From Ulva prolifera (Eukaryota > Chlorophyta > Ulvophyceae > Ulvales > Ulvaceae), in the NCBI GenBank assembly GCA_023078555.1, contig CM041201.1, forward strand, positions 7,323,172 through 7,387,171: a DNA stretch of 64,000 nt, read 5' to 3'. The translations under genes and the position numbers were made by a program. This document shows, in pieces, positions 1 through 11,500 of this stretch (position 1 is its first letter; the number at the start of each line of letters is the position of its first letter). A model generated the notes under the pieces. It had not been told where the DNA came from. It did no database searches and saw only the letters and a program-made list of their open reading frames with translations.

Positions 1-1340
1 GTGGCCGGATCGTAAAAAGCGACAGCCCGACAGAAGCACGCACGGAGAGACGCCACAGCAGGGTTCAAACGCACTCCCCTCCCCGCGAGTCCTGCCGTCA
101 CTTGCAGTTGAAACATCTAGGCCCTGTAAGCCCTGAACGACGGCAGATGCCTTTGAAGGTGCCACGTGGTGTTGAAGGGCCCGAGCAACATGGGTCGCAA
201 CTACCAACGTTGATGCCACGTGTAGTCTACCCTCCGCAGATCGTTGCGGGGTTGTTTACACTGCGCTTGCGTAGGAACATTTGTCGCCGGTAACGTCCGG
301 GTGGAGGGGGAGACATAGTCCCGTTTGCTGCTATTTCGATCCCTGGGCGTTCACCTATCCACCACGATGAAACAACGATGAACCTTTGATTGGCGCCACT
401 GTGGGCGCGTAATAAATACACTTCATCTGCATCACCTCGTGTGCACAGTGTGTCATCCTGTTCCCTTGCACCACCACCTGTCAGGCGATCCTGGTCGTAT
501 AGTCTGTTTGTCCAGAGGTACTGGTTTGCACATCAGGTCAACATTTATGCTACAGTCTGCACGCCGTTGATGCTGTATGGCCGGCAGGCAGGCTGGCTAG
601 GCCTGCTCGAACAACACAGGGGTATCACTGTATGAGCTTACACCTTTGACTCACACCTGTGTGTTACACTTGTGCTGTTCCCGTGCCACTGAGACTCGAG
701 TGTGACTATAGCCTGGGCAATGACGTGCAGCTGTCTCTGTCCTCCGCACACATGAGCTTGACATGCGCCGCTGCCAGAGCCGCAGCGCAAGATTAGGTAG
801 TGGGCTTCCTGGCCGTGTGAGTCGGGCGACACTTGCAGTGTGGCTTGGCCGCTAAGCAAAGTACATCTGGACTCACTTGGCCACGTCCGAGAGGATGTTG
901 AGTTGGTCGTGTGCTGTTCCTATGCAGTGCATAGTGCAACCTGCCTTCAACTGAACCGGTGTCACACATTCGTGCATGGCCTCTGCCACTTGACAGCTAC
1001 AGGCTGCAGTGCCTGTTCTGCCGGACTCGCTGCCAAATTGATCTAAAGTTCTTCATGGCAAGGACAATGGTCCGCACAGTAGCACACACACGGCTCGCTG
1101 CTGAAACCCGCTGCCAGGCAAATCCCCACCGCTCCTTCATCTCCATCACCGCTCCCTGTCAGCCAGAAGCAGATGCGGAGCTGCAGAGCCGTCGCTGCCC
1201 GTTCGCTGCTCCACCGCCACGCCCCGCCACTCACCGCTGTGCCAGGCCGCTGCAAGACCTGCCACCGCCTCCCCCTCGAAGACAGCGGCCTGCTGTGCCC
1301 GCTGCACCCAGCACGCCCAGCACACGTAGCGTGGCGCACG

Positions 1341-1412
1341 ACGTAGTCAGTCTCTGTCTGCGGCTTGAGCGTGTCATGATCAGCGGCCTTCCTGTCATAC
1401 TCGTTCAGCAGC
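1341..1412 (-). pseudogene. Degenerate fragment of ERCC1 exon 2
   Basis: About 70 bp closely resemble the 3' end of ERCC1 exon 2 (5838-5909): the stretch around 1342-1376 differs at only a few positions, and a second block ends in ttcagcagc in both. The flanking 'cagcacacccagcacaccc'-like sequence on the left (1300-1330 versus 5710-5738) is also shared, so this is a colinear relic of exon plus intron. Indels break the frame and no other ERCC1 exon is present here. The 66-bp repeat that sits in the ERCC1 intron next to the donor is missing from this copy. Confidence 0.6.
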
Positions 1413-2006
1413 GTGGGGCACCTCGAACGTCTGTCTGCGGTGCGCGCACTCGCTGGGTGCTAATTACGCTGGGTGCTAATTATAAGGTCGTTGCCCTCGT
1501 GCGTACGGCGCCGTATTCCTCTTGGACGATCTCTTCCACACATGCAGGGAGGCCGCCGCTTGCGAAGGGACGATGTGGTTCCGCCACAAGGCCAGGCAGA
1601 CCAGGCTGCCGCAGCTCTATAGGATTGACACCCCGAGCCAAACAGTTCTTCAAGATGAAAGATTCCTGCTGACCGTGCATGCGGAGGATGGCCCAGCTCT
1701 GCGGCCCCATCGGCTGTCGGCTGTGCGAGCAACACGCCAGCCCTTGCAAGCGCTGGGCTGCTGTAAACGCTTCGTGTGGGCTTCCGTCCTTGACTTTGCT
1801 GTGTGCGATCTGAACGTTGTACAACGTCAGCATCATCAGCAGCGCTGGCTGAGCACGCCGGCGCGTCGCCCCGAAGGTGCGAGGGCACTGCTGCGGCCGC
1901 GGCTGCCTAGTGCCTTCAGCCATAGATCTATGTCGACAGCTGCTCAGCAGCTAGCTGTGCACGTGTATATATAGAGCAAAGTATTTATAAAGCAAAGTAA
2001 AGTACA

Positions 2007-2072
2007 TCTGAATTCACTGAGCCGTATCCCATTGGACATTGGCAACCCCGAGTCAACAGGACCACACATGCC
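2007..2072 (+). repeat. 66-bp dispersed repeat, copy A
   Basis: This segment is about 86% identical to 5760-5825, which lies in ERCC1 intron 2. The core is 'actgagccgtatcc'. A weaker partial match begins at 857 (gcaaagtacatctg). No terminal inverted repeats or coding capacity were seen. Confidence 0.65.
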
Positions 2073-2307
2073 GTGACGTGCTGCACAACATCCAGGCTGT
2101 AGCAAGCTAGAGAGCACCGGCCCCTACAAATGGCGTGCACATGCAGGTGTGATGGTGGCCTCGGCGTGGTGTCACCAGGGCTCAGCGTTGGGAGGCGCAG
2201 CTGGATGCGACACCGACTGTACAAAAGGCAGGCACCAACATCCCGGTGGACAAGGTCTACCCTTCGCTGGGCGAGGTGGCCTTGCAGTCTCGGATCATAC
2301 TCGTGTC

Positions 2308-2405
2308 GGCACGGATTTCGAAAGCCCAAGCCATCGAGGCAGGTCTAGGTGATTGATCAATCACCTAGACCTGCCTCCATGGTGTAAGCTTTCGAAATCC
2401 GTGCC
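2308..2405. repeat. 98-bp near-perfect inverted repeat
   Basis: The two 49-nt arms meet at 2356/2357 with no loop (centre gattga|tcaatc). The outer 18 nt (starting ggcacggatttcgaaagc) and the inner 20 nt of each arm are perfectly complementary. Only an 11-nt middle block differs between arms. It is not in a recognisable gene. Confidence 0.85.
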
Positions 2406-2578
2406 ACTGCAGCGGTGTTGCCACTGCTTGAGCTTGCAACTGCGCTCTAGAGCTCCCATGATCAGCTGTTGGGCGCTGCGAATGACCGCCACACACGGAA
2501 TCGGCCATCCGTCGTCGCACGTTGTCGTCTGCTTCTGGTCTGTAGCCTGTTGGTGTGAAGGAGAGCGAAAGTGATCAC

Positions 2579-2624
2579 ACAGGGCGCCTGAGATACAGCA
2601 TGTGCTGTATTTCAGGCGCCCTGT
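2579..2624 (+). repeat. 46-nt hairpin followed by a T run
   Basis: Two 22-nt arms (acagggcgcctg...) are complementary except at one position and are separated by only 2 nt. The right arm runs straight into ttttt. The shape is that of a terminator-like or small-RNA-precursor-like hairpin, but no neighbouring transcript was identified. Confidence 0.75.
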
Positions 2625-4034
2625 TTTTCTGGCACTCGCCAGGATATGGCTCTTAGATGTGATGAATTCATACATGCTTCTCTTGGCTGGGCAGCTTAAA
2701 CAGCATACTGTCTGCTTATGAGCTAGGAGCCAATGAGCAGCATTGCCAATATCGATATCTGTGCACATTGGCAGCTTCACTCAGTCACTGTGGATCGTTG
2801 CGACCAACAAGAGTTCTGCAATGTCGACCTTGTGTTTCAAGCATGGGCACTGCATGAGTGGCAGTGATCGATGGGAGAGGTGGTCTGGAACCAGGCCTGC
2901 TTCTAGAGATAGAAGAGGGTATACCACTGCAGGAGTGGGTATAGGGATATAGAGGGTATACTGGTAGAGATAGAAGCTTCTAGAGGGTATACTACCCTCG
3001 AGGGTATCCTACTTAGGCATGTGCACAGATGTGCCTTCGAAACCAGCCAGGCAGGCGGACCCCGACTCTCGCGTGCTCGAACTGATCCCTCGTGAATCGA
3101 AGGTACCTGGCTAGTTACGAATACAACGTTCGGAGCCATCAGCGGGCTCTGTGGAACCAACGGACATCCGTCGGATATCACACACGTACGCACGGACACC
3201 CCGACCAAAGCAGCACGCACGGAGCCGAGTCAAGACGCGTTGCAACGTTCGACGGTGACAAGCAACTCGCCATTGCAACACCTGGGACTGAGTCCTGCCC
3301 GCCGCTTGGGCTCGAGGCGACACTCACAGCTTCATGTGCAGCTGCCACGTGGCGTTCGAGAGCCCGAGCAGACCAGCTTGGGTCCATCGTCGCTGATCCC
3401 AAACATAAGATGGTCCTCGACCTCACCCTTGCGGCTGCAGGTATGTGCTTAGGATAGCATAGCAGTCGCCGGCGGAGGTCAGGCTGGAAGGGCTTTCCCT
3501 GCAGCACCGTCATTCAGTTCAAGGCTGTGGCACAGAAGCCCAGCGGTAGTAAAATCCGAGGCTGCCCACGAGCACGTCTATCGGTCATGGTATGAAACAG
3601 GACCATGGTTACTGTGGCTCATGTGCCCAGAGAAAAATCCGAGGGCCAGCGAGCCTGCTCGGTCGTGGTGGTTCCGTAAGCCATGTGTGGTCGCAGCGGA
3701 GGTCGCAACTCTGCCGGCTGTTCAGTTCCAGGGGATAGCCATCTCCCTGATGAGGCACAGACGGAAGAGCGTTTCCGTGTTGCCGTGCTGTCGGCGTGGT
3801 CAGCGTACCCGCCGGAGCGCAGCGCCTTCGTGGGCGCTTCATAAATACACCCCATTTACCCACACCTCTTGCCCACAACCCGTCGTTGCAACAATTTTGT
3901 CCTCGCGTGGTGTAATGCTTTATGCTGGAAGTCTGGCCTGCTACGTGGGTGAACATCAGCAAGTGTGGTGCCATGATGCGGAACTGTTATGCCTTGAGGA
4001 CGTTGTGTGAGCGCAGGTTGATGTTGATGCGGAT

Positions 4035-4080
4035 GAGATTCGGTTTCAGCGTTTGTTTTCTCCCGTTCACTCTTTTGTAA
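4035..4080 (+). repeat. 46-bp dispersed repeat, copy 1
   Basis: Matches 54896-54941 at 40 of 46 positions, starting gagattcggttt and ending cactcttttgtaa. All six differences are transitions. Confidence 0.75.
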
Positions 4081-5140
4081 ACTCATGCCCTGAGGACGTT
4101 TTCAGCTCATGTGGTGAAGCTCTGTCGTGAGTTATGCACGGACGGCCGCGGCCGCCCATGAAACACAAACGAGCATCGCATCTGAAGCAGCATCTGTCTG
4201 GGCACAGCCGTGTTTAGCTGTGTCGGCAGCAGCAGTGTTCCGGTCGATGCTGATCGCCACAGCCACAGTGGGCTGCTGTTCGTGCCTGGGATGCAGACCG
4301 GCTCCGCTGGCCAAGCGCTGGACCCTCTTGGGAATTCTGCTGATTGGCGCTGACCTGGTTGTGTGGTGCATAGCAACTGTCAGAGGCACGAACAGGCATG
4401 GCAGCATCACGTGGCAGTCCCGCCACAGCTTCAACAGATCCATACAGAGCTCGCCGGTTCGGAGCTACACGCTGCAGCGGCTGTGCCATTGGCAGTCCTC
4501 ACAGGCGTCTCCGCAGCAATCAAATTGTGCATGCCTTGTGATCCAGGACCCATCTCACAGACGAGCAGTCATGCTGCTGCATACACATGGCCGCATGGCC
4601 GACACAGATTTCCGGGCTATTGTAGATGCAGTTGCTGTGCCTGTTTAAATGACTGTGCCAGCATGAACACACCAGTGTTGGGCTGTCGGGCCCAATCGTA
4701 TGTAACAATTCCGAATATTCAGGTCTAATGTCAGGGGGCAGCCCTGGGAATGCTGCAAAGCGACCCAACACTGGAACACACATGTGTGTCAGCCTGAGGC
4801 AGGCAGACACCGTCGACTTCTGCACTCGAGCTGATTTGTAAAATTGATTTTTAAAAGCGCTTCATCATTCATATGAGATCACAATTGCACGCAAGAACGC
4901 AAAACCCACTGCTGTGGCAACATCGAGCAGTTGGACAGTTGCACATCATGTGTCCGCCCTCCCCGTCCTACGAGCCCCGCTGATGCGGTGCGACACCGCC
5001 TTGGCACACTGCAAACATGCACCGACTCGAAGAGCACATTCTTGGCCCCCTGCTGCGCTGACCGGGTCTCAGGGTGCACACACTGAACCCTGGGTGTTGA
5101 CACGATCTGGTGTGCATATGTCCCACCACTTCCGCCACCT

Positions 5141-7477
5141 TCACATCACGTCATCGTCGTCGCTCAGCTCCACCTCGTCCAGCCCCGCCGCCTGCGTTGC
5201 AGCCCACTCCCGCGCCCCCTGCTCGTCACACGCCGCCGCCCCGGCGCCTACGGCCGGCCCGGCGGCGGCTCCGTCGGGCCGCGTGGCACCGACGTAGAAC
5301 GGTGTGTCGAACGCGGCAAACAGGCGCTTGACTTTCGCGGGCCCGAGGCCCGGCGCCGCCGCGAGGTCCGCCTCGGACGCCTGGAACACCTCCGCCAGCG
5401 TCCGGAACTTGGAGCCCATGACGGCGGAGTCCGTCTTGTTGACGGCGCGCACGCGCGTCAACACCTTGGCCACCCTGTATGCCCACCTCCCTCATGCACC
5501 GAGGTGCCACGCACCGCCCACATCAGCATCGGCACGGGTACATCAGCGAGCATCGGGAACAGGACACGGTAGCTTTATACATGCCAGGCCTGGTCAGCCT
5601 TGCGGGTCATGAATGGCCATGAGTGCTTTGTTCAGGACAAGTGACCACCGGCACACACATGCGTCAATGCATACTCACCGCAGACCTCGCATTCAACCTC
5701 TGTGAACCCAGCCCCCAGCACACCCAGCACACCCAGCAGATGCAGTAAAAGTGAATAAATCTGCATTTACTGAGCCGTATCCTATTGGACATTGACAACT
5801 CCGAGTGAACGGGGCCACATATGCCGAGTGCCACACCGTGCCACGTAGTCGGTCTCCGTCTGTGGCTTGAGCGCGTCGACGGCCTTGTTCTCGTACGCCT
5901 TCAGCAGCTCGAGGTAGCGCGCGGCCTCGGCGTCGGAGAAGGCGACGAGGAGCGTCACGTGCGCGTCGACGGCACCCTGCGCGACCTCGGCCAGCGGGTT
6001 GATAGGGTCCTCGACATCACAGTGGCAGAGCAGGAAGGTGCGGAAGGCGCGGTTGAGGGCCTTGATGCGCTCATGCATGTAGTGCGGGCGCAGGCGGTGG
6101 AACTTGAGGCTGAGGAAGATGGCGGCCGTCTGCACGCATGAATGCGCAGGTGTCGCTCTCCGTGGGGTGGGAACGATGCGGCGGAGTCGCAACGGGTGAC
6201 AAACGCAAGATGTGGATGGTGAGGGCGGCGCGTGCTGTGTATGCTGTGCTGTGTGATCGCATGGCGTGAGGTGAGCATGCGTAGATGCCTCGGAGGGTCT
6301 TGATTGCGGGTGGTATCGGCCAGCACTCGTGCGACACCTGCATGGTGTGACATCTGTGCGGGCTGGATGTGGACTGCGAAAGAGCGGCTCATCCAACAAA
6401 CGCGGCCGAATGTGCGGTTGCAGGGTGAGCCACTGCAGCGGTGCCGGGCAGTTGAACTGTTGTGTCCGAAGTAACATCCTGGCAGCTGCATTTGGCACTG
6501 GTGCTGAACAAAAACGGTCTGGGGGAGAGTAGGCGCCCGTGGGGCCAGCAAGGAGCCGCTGCGGCTGTTGCTGACTGCGGAGGAGGCCACTCCGTGCAGG
6601 GTGGCATGATCAGGCAGTGTTTGAGAGCTGCACTACAGCAGTGTTTGAGAGCTGCACTACAGCAGTGTTTGAGCTGCACTACAGCAGTGTTTGAGAGCTG
6701 TCATGGGACCCATGGGTGACCGTGCTACGGCTGCAAGGCATGCCCGTGGGTGCTACAGGACCAGTGTACGCTACAAGAACAGACAACTGGAGGCAAGTAG
6801 CACCACAGGAACGATGTGCAGCGCAAGGACTCAAGAACAGGAACAACAGCACAGGAGCAGTGTTGCAAGCCGGGAGGGTGCTCGGGCACCTTGTCGTTGA
6901 ACTGGAAGTCTGGCACCACGTCTGCGAAGCGGTGGTTGACGTTGCGAATGTACTTGAGGACGGGATTGCCACGTTGGTTGCTGTTGACGAGGATGGCGTT
7001 GCCCTGTGTCACGTACGAGCTGTATGTGCCTGCTCCGCCTACTGGAGGCCCCACTGGGTACATGTGCTGCGCAGGCGGGCCGTTCTGTGCAGCAGGCCTC
7101 GCTACGTTGCTGTTCGTGGGCATCTGCGGGTGTTGTGGTGCAGCTGGCCTGGCTGGGCCTGAGTATTGTGGCCTGAAGGAAGTAGAGCTGGGCAGGAAGG
7201 CTTGGGCTGAAGGTCCGGCTGCAGAGCTGGGCGCAGATCCCGCGTTTGCATAGTTTCCTGCGTACCCTGGAGGTTGCTGATCTGTGCCCTGTGCAGGTCG
7301 GCCTGACGGCCCTGCACCTGCGGTGGAGCTGCCATTGGCTGGACCAGGTGTTGCAGCACTGGCGTTCCCGGCTGCGAAGTTCGAGCGCAGCTGTGCCCGC
7401 TCAGCGTTTTGCTTACGGACGTCTTTGAATGATGGAAGCTTGAACTTCGGGGCTTGAGCTCCGCCTTCGCCTGACAT
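5141..7477 (-). CDS. ERCC1: DNA excision repair protein ERCC1 (RAD10 homologue)
   Basis: ERCC1 is the non-catalytic partner of XPF in the structure-specific endonuclease that cuts 5' of lesions in nucleotide excision repair. Three exons fit in phase: 6890-7477, 5837-6129 and 5141-5474, giving 404 residues. Residues 1-155 are low-complexity (Ala, Pro, Gly, Gln). The central nuclease-like domain starts near residue 159 with NSNQRGNPVLKYIRNV and continues through FLSLKFHRLRPHYMHERI. Exon 3 begins the tandem helix-hairpin-helix region (VRAVNKTDS, then APGLGPAKVKRLF), which binds XPF and DNA. The tail is acidic (SDDDDVM). The start is the first ATG of an uninterrupted exon. Intron 1 holds a tandem repeat and intron 2 a dispersed repeat. 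The family identity is clear; the exact length of the disordered N-terminus is less certain. Confidence 0.95.
5760..5825 (+). repeat. 66-bp dispersed repeat, copy B (in ERCC1 intron 2)
   Basis: About 86% identical to 2007-2072. It lies in ERCC1 intron 2, ending about 10 bp from the exon 2 donor. The degenerate ERCC1 fragment at 1341-1412 lacks it, which suggests insertion after the duplication or loss from the copy. Confidence 0.65.
6614..6700 (+). repeat. Tandem repeat of about 24 bp, four copies
   Basis: The unit 'gcagtgtttgagagctgcac' plus 'taca' occurs four times, the third copy lacking 2 bp and the last diverging at its end. It lies in ERCC1 intron 1. Confidence 0.9.
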
Positions 7478-7999
7478 GTGCCTAGTGCTGGGATACTACA
7501 GTCCGAGCCATCGTGGTTGCAGCGATCACGCGCAGTGCGCTTCGTGCTCTTTCTGCGATTCCAGGTCGACTTTGACTCTAGGCCAAGAGTGGATAATTCC
7601 GCGATCTCTTCACAGCACTCGTCCGACACTCACCGAAACACGAGCGAGCTCGACACTGCGCATGCCCTCATTGCTCAAGATCAAGTACGACACGACGAGC
7701 CAGGCAGCACCGAACAGCAGCCTTGACAGCTTACACCAGTCTCCGGGTGATTACATCAAGCCGGTGGAACGCCTGGAAACATCCCGGCACTCACGTCAGC
7801 AAGGTCACGAAACCACAAGGTCTACACCACGCCGTTGCTGCTGCGCGAATGTTGCTGCAGCGAGCCATCTCCAATCTCGATTACACCAGCCCGAAGGCCA
7901 TTCGCCGTAATTGCATTTGTGAATACCCCAGCTCGCCATGCGCGAGGATCCAACAGCATCACGCATGCATGTGCACTGCAACCAGCCCGCGAGGACTCC
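7478..7999. other. Spacer between RNase J and ERCC1
   Basis: These 522 bp separate the RNase J stop codon from the ERCC1 start; both genes are on the minus strand. The stretch must hold the RNase J 3' end and the ERCC1 promoter and 5' leader. I see no conserved signal or coding frame in it. Confidence 0.6.
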
Positions 8000-8535
8000 T
8001 CAGCCATACGTCAGGTCGACCCCGCCATCTGGGCTTTCCCGCGGGTTCGCGCTGCGCCGCTGCTCCAGCATGCCCGGCGGCACCGCCGACGCCCCCATCG
8101 CCTTCCGCGGCGACCGTCTCGGGCCCGTAATCTGCCTCTGCTGCGGCTGCGGCTCCCCCGGCGGCGGCCGCCCAGCGGCGGCTGCGGCGAGCGCCCCCGC
8201 CCGGGGGTCCATCTCGTGCGCCACCACGAGCACCTCCGGCCGGCGGCCGTTGAACTGCTTGCACACCTTCCTGATCGCGCCGATCAGCTTCCGCTCGACC
8301 GCTGGCAAACTGCAACCCCACGCCACACCCTCAGACCACCGCAGCCCCACATACCCTAGCGGACCCTCCATCACACTCCCGGAGAGTAAAGGAAGTATGG
8401 TAGAGGTGCCCCTGCGATCTCATGTTAGATGGTAGTATCCATGTGTGATTACTTCTGTTGATGCAACTAATACAAATCTAGAATGTTGTGGTCCCCGACT
8501 CGGACCCCGAGGGGTGTATTTCTGAGCAGCAGTGA

Positions 8536-8596
<61 letters not shown>

Positions 8597-11500
8597 CGCT
8601 CGGAGCATACACTTGAGCACATGCCTTTGAGTACATGTTTTTCGAGCACACGCAATGCACCCACAGGGCGTCAACAATTCCTGCGGTGCTGCCTGCCTGG
8701 TCGGCCTTGTCCGAGTGACACACGGGGCACGTGAGCAGAGCGATACAACAAGTGGCTACAGGTGACAGCGGGGGGCCCACCTGACGTCCGGGGGCATGCT
8801 GTCGCACGCCTCGAGCGCCTCCCGGTGGATGAGCTTCAGCAGCTTCCCGTCGTCCGTCCACATGCCCCGCGCGGTAACCCGCACCTTGCACCGGAGGCGC
8901 GCTTGCGCCATCGCGCCCGCGGGGTCGTCGCGGGCGCGCGCGAGCCCCCCCGCGAGCGCGCGCGCCACGTCCACCGCCACGACCACGATCCCGTCCTGCG
9001 CGAGGGTGTTGCGCTCACGCAGCGCCATGTCAGCGGCGGTGCCGGTGCCGCGCGCGCCGTCGTTGAAGAGCAGGTCCAGCTCGACCTGCCCCACCACCTG
9101 CACACCACCAGCGGCTGAACCTGTGTTGACAAAAAAAAAGACATCCCCAGCGCTGCTGAAGGCTGGCGATACCACGAGCCAGTCCTGCATCGTGGCGTCT
9201 TGAACATGTCTCAGACTGCCAAGCAGCCGCAGTGTGCGCTCCCTTCACTGTGGCTGCGCTATCGCTGACATGGTACAGGTTGTGGTGTGTTCACATCACA
9301 CGCCCGCACACGTGCGACTGCTGGACCGCCACAGCATGGCGCCGTGGGGCCACACGCAGCGGCGCCCACCCAATCTCACCTGTTCGGCGATACACGCACA
9401 CCCCAATTCCGCACCGACGCTCCCCACCGCGCAGCATCCCCTGTGGACTGCTTCTGACCCAGCACGCAACACGTCGCCTCAATCCAACCCCGGCGATCGG
9501 CCTCACCACCCTCCGCACAGCACCCGTCGGCAGGCACCCAGCACGCAGCACATCAGAGGAGGAACACAGCACACAGCGGGGGGGCGCACGGCCGCGGTGC
9601 CCATGGACACGTGCTCGCGCGACCGGATGTCGTTCACGCCGAGCATCTGGCCGTTGCGGATGACGGTGGTGTTGCGGCAGCCGAGGTCCTGCGCGAGCTC
9701 GGCGTGCGCGTACAGGAAGGCCGCCTCGCCGTGCACCGGCAGGAAGTGCCGGGGCTTCACCAGCTGCAGCACCTCCTGCAGCTCCGCCTGGTGCGCGTGG
9801 CCGCTGCAGAGCACAGGCCGCCGTTTATAAAAAAAAACAAAAAAACATTGACGGCAATGCGGTCGGTTTGTGGGCGTACATGGAGGCGGGAGGTGGGGGC
9901 GGGAGGGAGCCACACGCTGAGGGTCCATCCGCCGACCAATACAGGGGGGGGGGGAGGGGGGCATCACATCTGCTGCAGATCCTCGGAGTGCAGGACGGCA
10001 CGGTGGCGCGCCTTGCACGGCAAGCAGGCGACGAAGTGTGCCACGCAGGAGTGTGCGCATGCTAGGAATATGCACGATCGTTTCCAGCATGGGGCGGGGG
10101 TGGCGGGTGGGAGGGCCGGGAGCGCACCTGGCGTGCAGGCCGTCGGCGCGGTTGTTCGCGATGCGCAGGCCCATGTTGGAGATGCGGTTGAACATCTTCA
10201 TGCAGCGCTTGTCGTTGCCGGGGATCACCTTTGCGGAGTACACGAGGAGGTCGTCCGGCTGCAGCCGCAGCTTCGTGCTCGCCTCCATCGACGCCATGTT
10301 GAGCACCGCCCGGTCCTCCCCCTGCAGCCACACCCCCCCTTTGCCCGGACGTCAGCTGCGGGGACAGCAAGAGCAGCGGGCGTATGCATGCATGCATGCA
10401 CCTCCTGCAGCACGCGTGCTGATGCGGACGCAGGCTCTGCCGCACTCCCACATGACGCATCAGCTGACGAGGCGGCTGCGGACAGCGGCTGCGTCGCCTG
10501 CGTTGGCGGCTGGCCTGCTGGACGGCTCCAGGCCACGTCTGCCCGTGCACTTTCAATAGGTATGCGCGCATCACAGCTGATGTGAACGTCGGGGCTGAGT
10601 TGAACACCCACACGAGTTCGGGGGGCACAGGCGAGACCGGCGCCGCACCCGCTCCACAGCGTGCGGATCGGCCATGATTTCAAGTCGCGCCGCACCTGCG
10701 AGCCCGTCGTGATGACGAGCAGCTTGTTTGGGTCCATGCTGTCAATGTCCTCCTGCGGCACGAGGTCGTCGACCGAGAACGGCGCGAAGCCCGCGCGCCC
10801 TGCGGCCTCGAGGTACGTGTACAGCGACATCCCGAGGAACGCGACGCGCCGCCCCGCCGCGTCCGCCGCACGCTTCACGCTCCCGAGGCGGTGGATGTTG
10901 GAGGCGAACTGCGTCGCGATCACTCGCCCCTTGCCGTCGTGCTCCGCGACCTTCCGCAGCAGGTTCTCCGCGACCTCGCGCTCGCCGACGGTGCGGCCGG
11001 GGGAGAGCACGTTCGTCGAGTCCGACATCAGCAGCGCGACGCCCTCCGCGCCGGCGGCCGCGAAGGCCTCGCGGTCAAACGCGTGGCCGTCGAGCGGGTC
11101 CTCGTCGATCTTCCAGTCGCCGGTGTGCACGATGTTGCCAAACTCGCTGCGGAGGATCATGCCGCAGCAGTCCGGGATGGAGTGCGTGACGCGGAACGGC
11201 TCGATCCTGCAGTGCGGGGCGCGGCTGTGGCGGCTGTGCTCTGCGGTGCGGTGCGTGGGTCACGGGCGTGCGTGTGCGTCGGTGCTGGGCGCGTGTGCTG
11301 TGCGCCATGCGTGCAGCGAAGCGGCTGCTCTGGTGCACAGCATGAGCGCGTGTGCGGTAGAGAGGCCATGCGTGAGGGTGTGCAGCCCGGCAATGCCGCC
11401 ACTGCCACTGCCGCTCCAGGACGGAGATGGAGCGGCTGCGTGGCAGCGCGGACGCTGGCGATGGAGCCATCGCAACAGGGCTCGAGAGACCCGGGCTGTG

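Larger units (their letters stand above)
1..5140. other. Gene-poor region with diverged repeats
   Basis: No open frame in this 5.1 kb shows a recognisable domain or a chain of exons with consistent phases. What can be seen is repeat debris: a 66-bp repeat shared with an ERCC1 intron, a degenerate ERCC1 exon fragment, a 16-bp tandem duplication at 1451-1482, a 98-bp inverted repeat and a hairpin followed by a T run. Two stretches share short blocks around 162-186 and 3349-3372 and a 'gtgggcgc..ataaatacac' block at 401-421 and 3830-3850, so parts of 1-460 and 3180-3880 may be old copies of one element. A 147-residue open frame at 1480-1923 (-) is not recognised and not called. Confidence 0.55.

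Noticed and set aside
1480..1923. 147-residue minus-strand frame
   Set aside because: No recognisable family, no flanking exons, and it sits among decayed repeats.
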